64,000 bases of DNA, from contig CM054177.1 of the NCBI GenBank assembly GCA_028829895.1, forward strand, positions 79,646,163 to 79,710,162, in the 5' to 3' direction. How positions within the stretch are numbered: the stretch's first letter is position 1; each line of letters starts with the position of its first letter. A program made the position numbers and the translations under genes. Below the pieces are notes generated by a model that saw nothing but the letters and a program-made list of their open reading frames with translations, was not told the origin of the DNA and did not search any database. This DNA comes from Sinotaia quadrata (taxonomy: Eukaryota; Mollusca; Gastropoda; Architaenioglossa; Viviparidae). Positions 60,990 to 64,000 of this stretch are shown one piece after another.

Positions 60990-61850
60990 TAGTTTTAATC
61001 CGCTAATTGTATTTTGTATGATTGCATTCTTAATCTATAATTTGTATCTTGTAAGAATGCATTCTTAATGTGCTAATTGTATTTTGTAAGAATGCATTCT
61101 TAATGTGCTAATTGTATTTTGTAAGAATGCATTCTTAATGTGCTAATTGTATTTTGTAAGAAAGCATTCTTAATGTGCTAATTGTATTTTGTAAGAATGC
61201 ATTCTTAATCTACAATTTGTATCTTGTAAGAATACATTCGTAATGTATAATTTGTATTTTGGATGAATGCATTCTTAACCTACAATTTGTATCTTGTAAA
61301 AATGCATTCTTAATGTGCTAATTGTATTTTGTAAGAATGCATTCTTAATGTGCTAATTGTATTTTGTAAGAATGCATTCTTAATGTGCTAATTGTATTTG
61401 TAAGAATGCATTCTTAATGTGCTAATTGTATTTTGTAAGAATGCATTCTTAATGTGCTAATTGTATTTTGTAAGAATGCATTCTTAATGTGCTAATTGTA
61501 TTTTGTAAGAATGCATTCTTAATGTGCTAATTGTATTTTGTAAGAATGCATTCTTAATGTGCTAATTGTATTTTGTAAGAATGCATTCTTAATGTGCTAA
61601 TTGTATTTTGTAAGAATGCATTCTTAATGTGCTAATTGTATTTTGGATGAATGCATTCTTAATGTGCTAATTGTATTTTGTAAGAATGCATTCTTAACCC
61701 TACAACTTTGTATCTTGTATGAATGCATTTTTAACTTACAACTTTATATCTTGTATGAATGCACTCTTAATCAATAAATTTACTTCTTATATAATGCATT
61801 CTTAATCTGCAAGCAGTTTCTTGTAAGAATGCATTCTTAATCTGCAATTA
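60990..61850. repeat. 35-bp minisatellite with a 16-bp palindrome in each unit, about 24 copies
   Basis: Unit 'gtgctaattgtattttgtaa' plus 'gaatgcattcttaat'. The perfect palindrome TAAGAATGCATTCTTA is kept in most copies. The edges and one internal patch (about 61200-61310) carry a second unit type ('ctacaatttgtatcttgtaa'). Confidence 0.97.
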
Positions 61851-62290
61851 GAAGTGGTGTGTGCTATTGAAAGTGAAGAAATTGCCACGTAAAATATTTC
61901 CCTGTTGTGGAGCTAAATAGACGAAAATTTTATTACAAGACACTTGTACGACTGCTGGCTGAAGTTTAATTTTTAGACCAAATTACAGAACTTGATTAAC
62001 CGAAGGACAGTCAGTCCGATGGGAAGGTTTGTAAAGTGTCCCCATTTATAAAAATAAAACCCACCACACTTTAATCTCAGTGTGTGCTTAATTGTTTTTA
62101 ATTTTAATTTTATTTTTATATTATAGCCTCTGCAATTATATTAACAAAGCGCTTTAGGGTTTGTTTTGTAACCACTGTTATTGTTTTCTTACTGAGATTT
62201 ACGTTTTAATATATAATTACTAATTTCTTTTGATATTGAGCTTTTAGAAGAAATCAAACTGATTATTGTATAACTGCGATTATTACGTAT
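61851..62290. other. Non-coding intronic stretch before exon 2
   Basis: AT-rich, nothing recognised. Confidence 0.45.
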
Positions 62291-62308
62291 TTTGTTGATT
62301 TCTTTCAG

Positions 62309-62391
62309 AGCGCAAGTGGAGTGGGTGGTATAACGGAGACACGCCCACAGACGATGGTATCGACAACGAAACTGTGGATATGATAGCATTG
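62309..62391 (+). CDS. Exon 2 of the secreted WxxW-domain protein (start of WxxW domain; 3' partial gene)
   Basis: The acceptor TTTCTTTCAG (AG at 62307-62308) precedes 83 coding bases, and a GTATGT donor follows at 62392. Joined to exon 1 it encodes ERKWSGWYNGDTPTDDGIDN, then ETVDMIAL (residues 26-53), ending in phase 0. The order W-x-x-W-[YF]-N, then D-x-P, then G-x-D-x-E-T is the opening of the WxxW domain known from gel-forming mucins (MUC2, MUC5AC) and cartilage intermediate layer proteins (CILP). W29 and W32 are the two tryptophans; the first is the usual C-mannosylation site in such motifs. The domain begins right after the signal peptide. The remaining exons with its cysteines lie beyond the window. 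Confidence 0.78.
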
Positions 62392-62610
62392 GTATGTGCA
62401 CAGGTTTCTCCCCCCGCCCACACACCCATCTCTCTCTCACAGTTTCTATCTCGTCTCTGTTTTTGTCAATGTCTATGTCATTATGTCTCTGTTTTTGTCT
62501 CTCTGTCAGTTTTTTTTACAGTTTCTCTCTCCTTATATCTCATTCTCATTTTTCTTATTTTCTTTGCCTTTTTAACTCTCTCACAGCCATTCTGCTGTCT
62601 CTTTGCCCAT

Positions 62611-62647
<37 letters not shown>

Positions 62648-64000
62648 AGTTTGGTTTCCACCATCTTTGTTGAGGGTCACAACGTAAAAACATCAATCTA
62701 TTCAATTCGCTAAAAAAAAAAAAAAAAAAAAAAAAAACAAACAAAAAAACCACCTTTCTCTCTATCCGATCTCTTTTCTCAGTTTTTTCTCTCATTGTGT
62801 CTGTGTCTGTTTTTCTCACTTTTCTGTTCTCTCTGACTTTCTTATTCTCTGATCTCGCCTATCTATATCTCACACGCACACGCAAACGCAATATCTTTTT
62901 CGCTTCCTTTCTTTCTTCTTCTTTCCTGTTTAGTCATAGTTTTCTTTGTCTCTATTTTTCTCTTTCTCTGTTACCAATTTTCTTACGTTTCATCTCAGAA
63001 TCCCTCTCCCTCTTTCTTTAAAGCAATTTAGCTCGCTCTCTCTCTCTCTCAGTCGCCATTTCCCCCCTCTTTCTTCAACCCCCACTTCCCCAACATACAC
63101 ATACAGTAATACACGATTCATTTTTCTCATTTACTTATTCTCTTACTGCCATTCGTGTGTTTTTCTCTCAGTCCATCTTTCAATCACTTTCTCATATTAT
63201 CTTAGTGTCTCTTATCAGTAACTTCATGATTGTCACTTAATTTTCTGGAGAGATCTTCTCCCTATCTCATTCACTTACTCTTTCACTCTCATTCTCTCTC
63301 TCACTCACTCAATCATTTACTCTTTCACTCTCATTCTCTCTCTTACTCTTTCACTCTCTTACTCTCTGTAGGCCTTAATGGCTTGTGTAAATATCCAGTC
63401 TCGGTGAATTGTGTGTTGTTGATTAGATTTCGCCCCCAAACCACTTTCTGGCAAAAATTCTCTTTCTCTCACTCTCTCAGTTCTACACTCACTCACTCTC
63501 TCATTTCGGCGCCTTTTCTGTCATTTTCTTATTTCGACACTAATTCACTCACTCATTTCGGCACTATTTCTCTCACTCGCACAGTTCTCCACTAATTCAC
63601 TCACTCATTTCGGCGCTATTTCACTCACTCGCACAGTTCTACAACTAATTCATTCACTCATTTCGGCACTATTTCTCTCACTCACAGTTCTACAACTAAT
63701 TCACTCACTCTCTCATTTCGGCACTAAATCGCTCTCTCACTCTAGAAACACTATTCTGAGTTTATCAGTGTGGTCTTTCATAATTTTTTAAAGGGGTTTG
63801 CAGCAGCTAAATGTTGTTGTTGTGGTGGTGATGGTAACGCAAACGTTGTTTCAACTTCAAAGCCTGCAAGAACTTTTAATCAATTTGACGTTATCATTAA
63901 TGGGTTGACCTTGGAGAGACTATCTCCCACTGCGGATTCTGGACAGGTCATCACCTCAAGTGAACCGCTTAACAGCGAAGTCCCTCAAAGGGTGGGGTGG
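62392..64000 (+). other. Start of intron 2 of the WxxW gene: CT-rich repeats
   Basis: The plus strand is strongly pyrimidine-rich to about 63760. It includes (CT)n at about 62622-62646, a poly-A run at 62713-62737 and a ~60-bp repeat at 63480-63745 ('ctcactcatttcggcactat', 'cacagttctacaactaattc') of about 5 copies. Ser/Leu/Phe-rich frames here are artefacts. The final 240 bp look unique, with no exon I can support. Confidence 0.6.

Overview
This is eukaryotic (metazoan) genomic DNA. It is AT-rich and gene-poor, has GT-AG introns, and carries an exceptional load of microsatellites and minisatellites. The gene fragments (a secreted WxxW-domain protein and a C-type-lectin-like terminus), a Ty3/gypsy LTR family, a tRNA-derived SINE fragment and many 27-95 bp minisatellites together suggest a lophotrochozoan, most likely a mollusc. 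That placement is inference, because no rRNA or mitochondrial marker is present.

Layout, with all recognised genes on the + strand. (1) 1-2367 plus a 3'UTR: the end of a gene whose last coding exon (1945-2367) encodes a Gln/Pro/Asn-rich, acidic C-terminal tail of unknown identity. (2) About 3.2-29.8 kb: AT-rich non-coding DNA. It holds a Tc1/mariner/pogo-like TIR element (4083-5469) inserted in an older ~85-bp tandem array, a tRNA-like SINE relic (about 7.5 kb), LTR copies (12.5, 21.2 and 28.8 kb), a ~2-kb hAT-like element (21000-22961) containing one of those LTRs, and about a dozen minisatellites. (3) 29879-30188: two short putative exons that splice in frame to give the C-terminal part of a C-type lectin-like domain followed by a stop codon, then ~3.4 kb of minisatellite-free AT-rich DNA that may be its 3'UTR. 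No longer reading frame reveals these exons. (4) 33.6-50.4 kb: further minisatellites, a Ty3/gypsy RT/RNase H fragment next to an LTR (41.9-42.7 kb), and an LTR carrying an internal minisatellite (44.2-44.7 kb). (5) 50.4-64 kb: the promoter, signal-peptide exon (50877-50952), ~11.4-kb first intron and second exon (62309-62391) of a secreted protein that begins with a WxxW domain. The gene continues past the window.

No operon-like or defence-like multi-gene system is visible. The most informative content is the two short, easily missed genes and the interplay of mobile elements with minisatellites: elements inserted inside arrays, and an array that grew from LTR sequence. Most of the longer open frames are by-products of tandem repeats whose unit length is a multiple of three, or of CA/CT runs. 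I do not call them genes.
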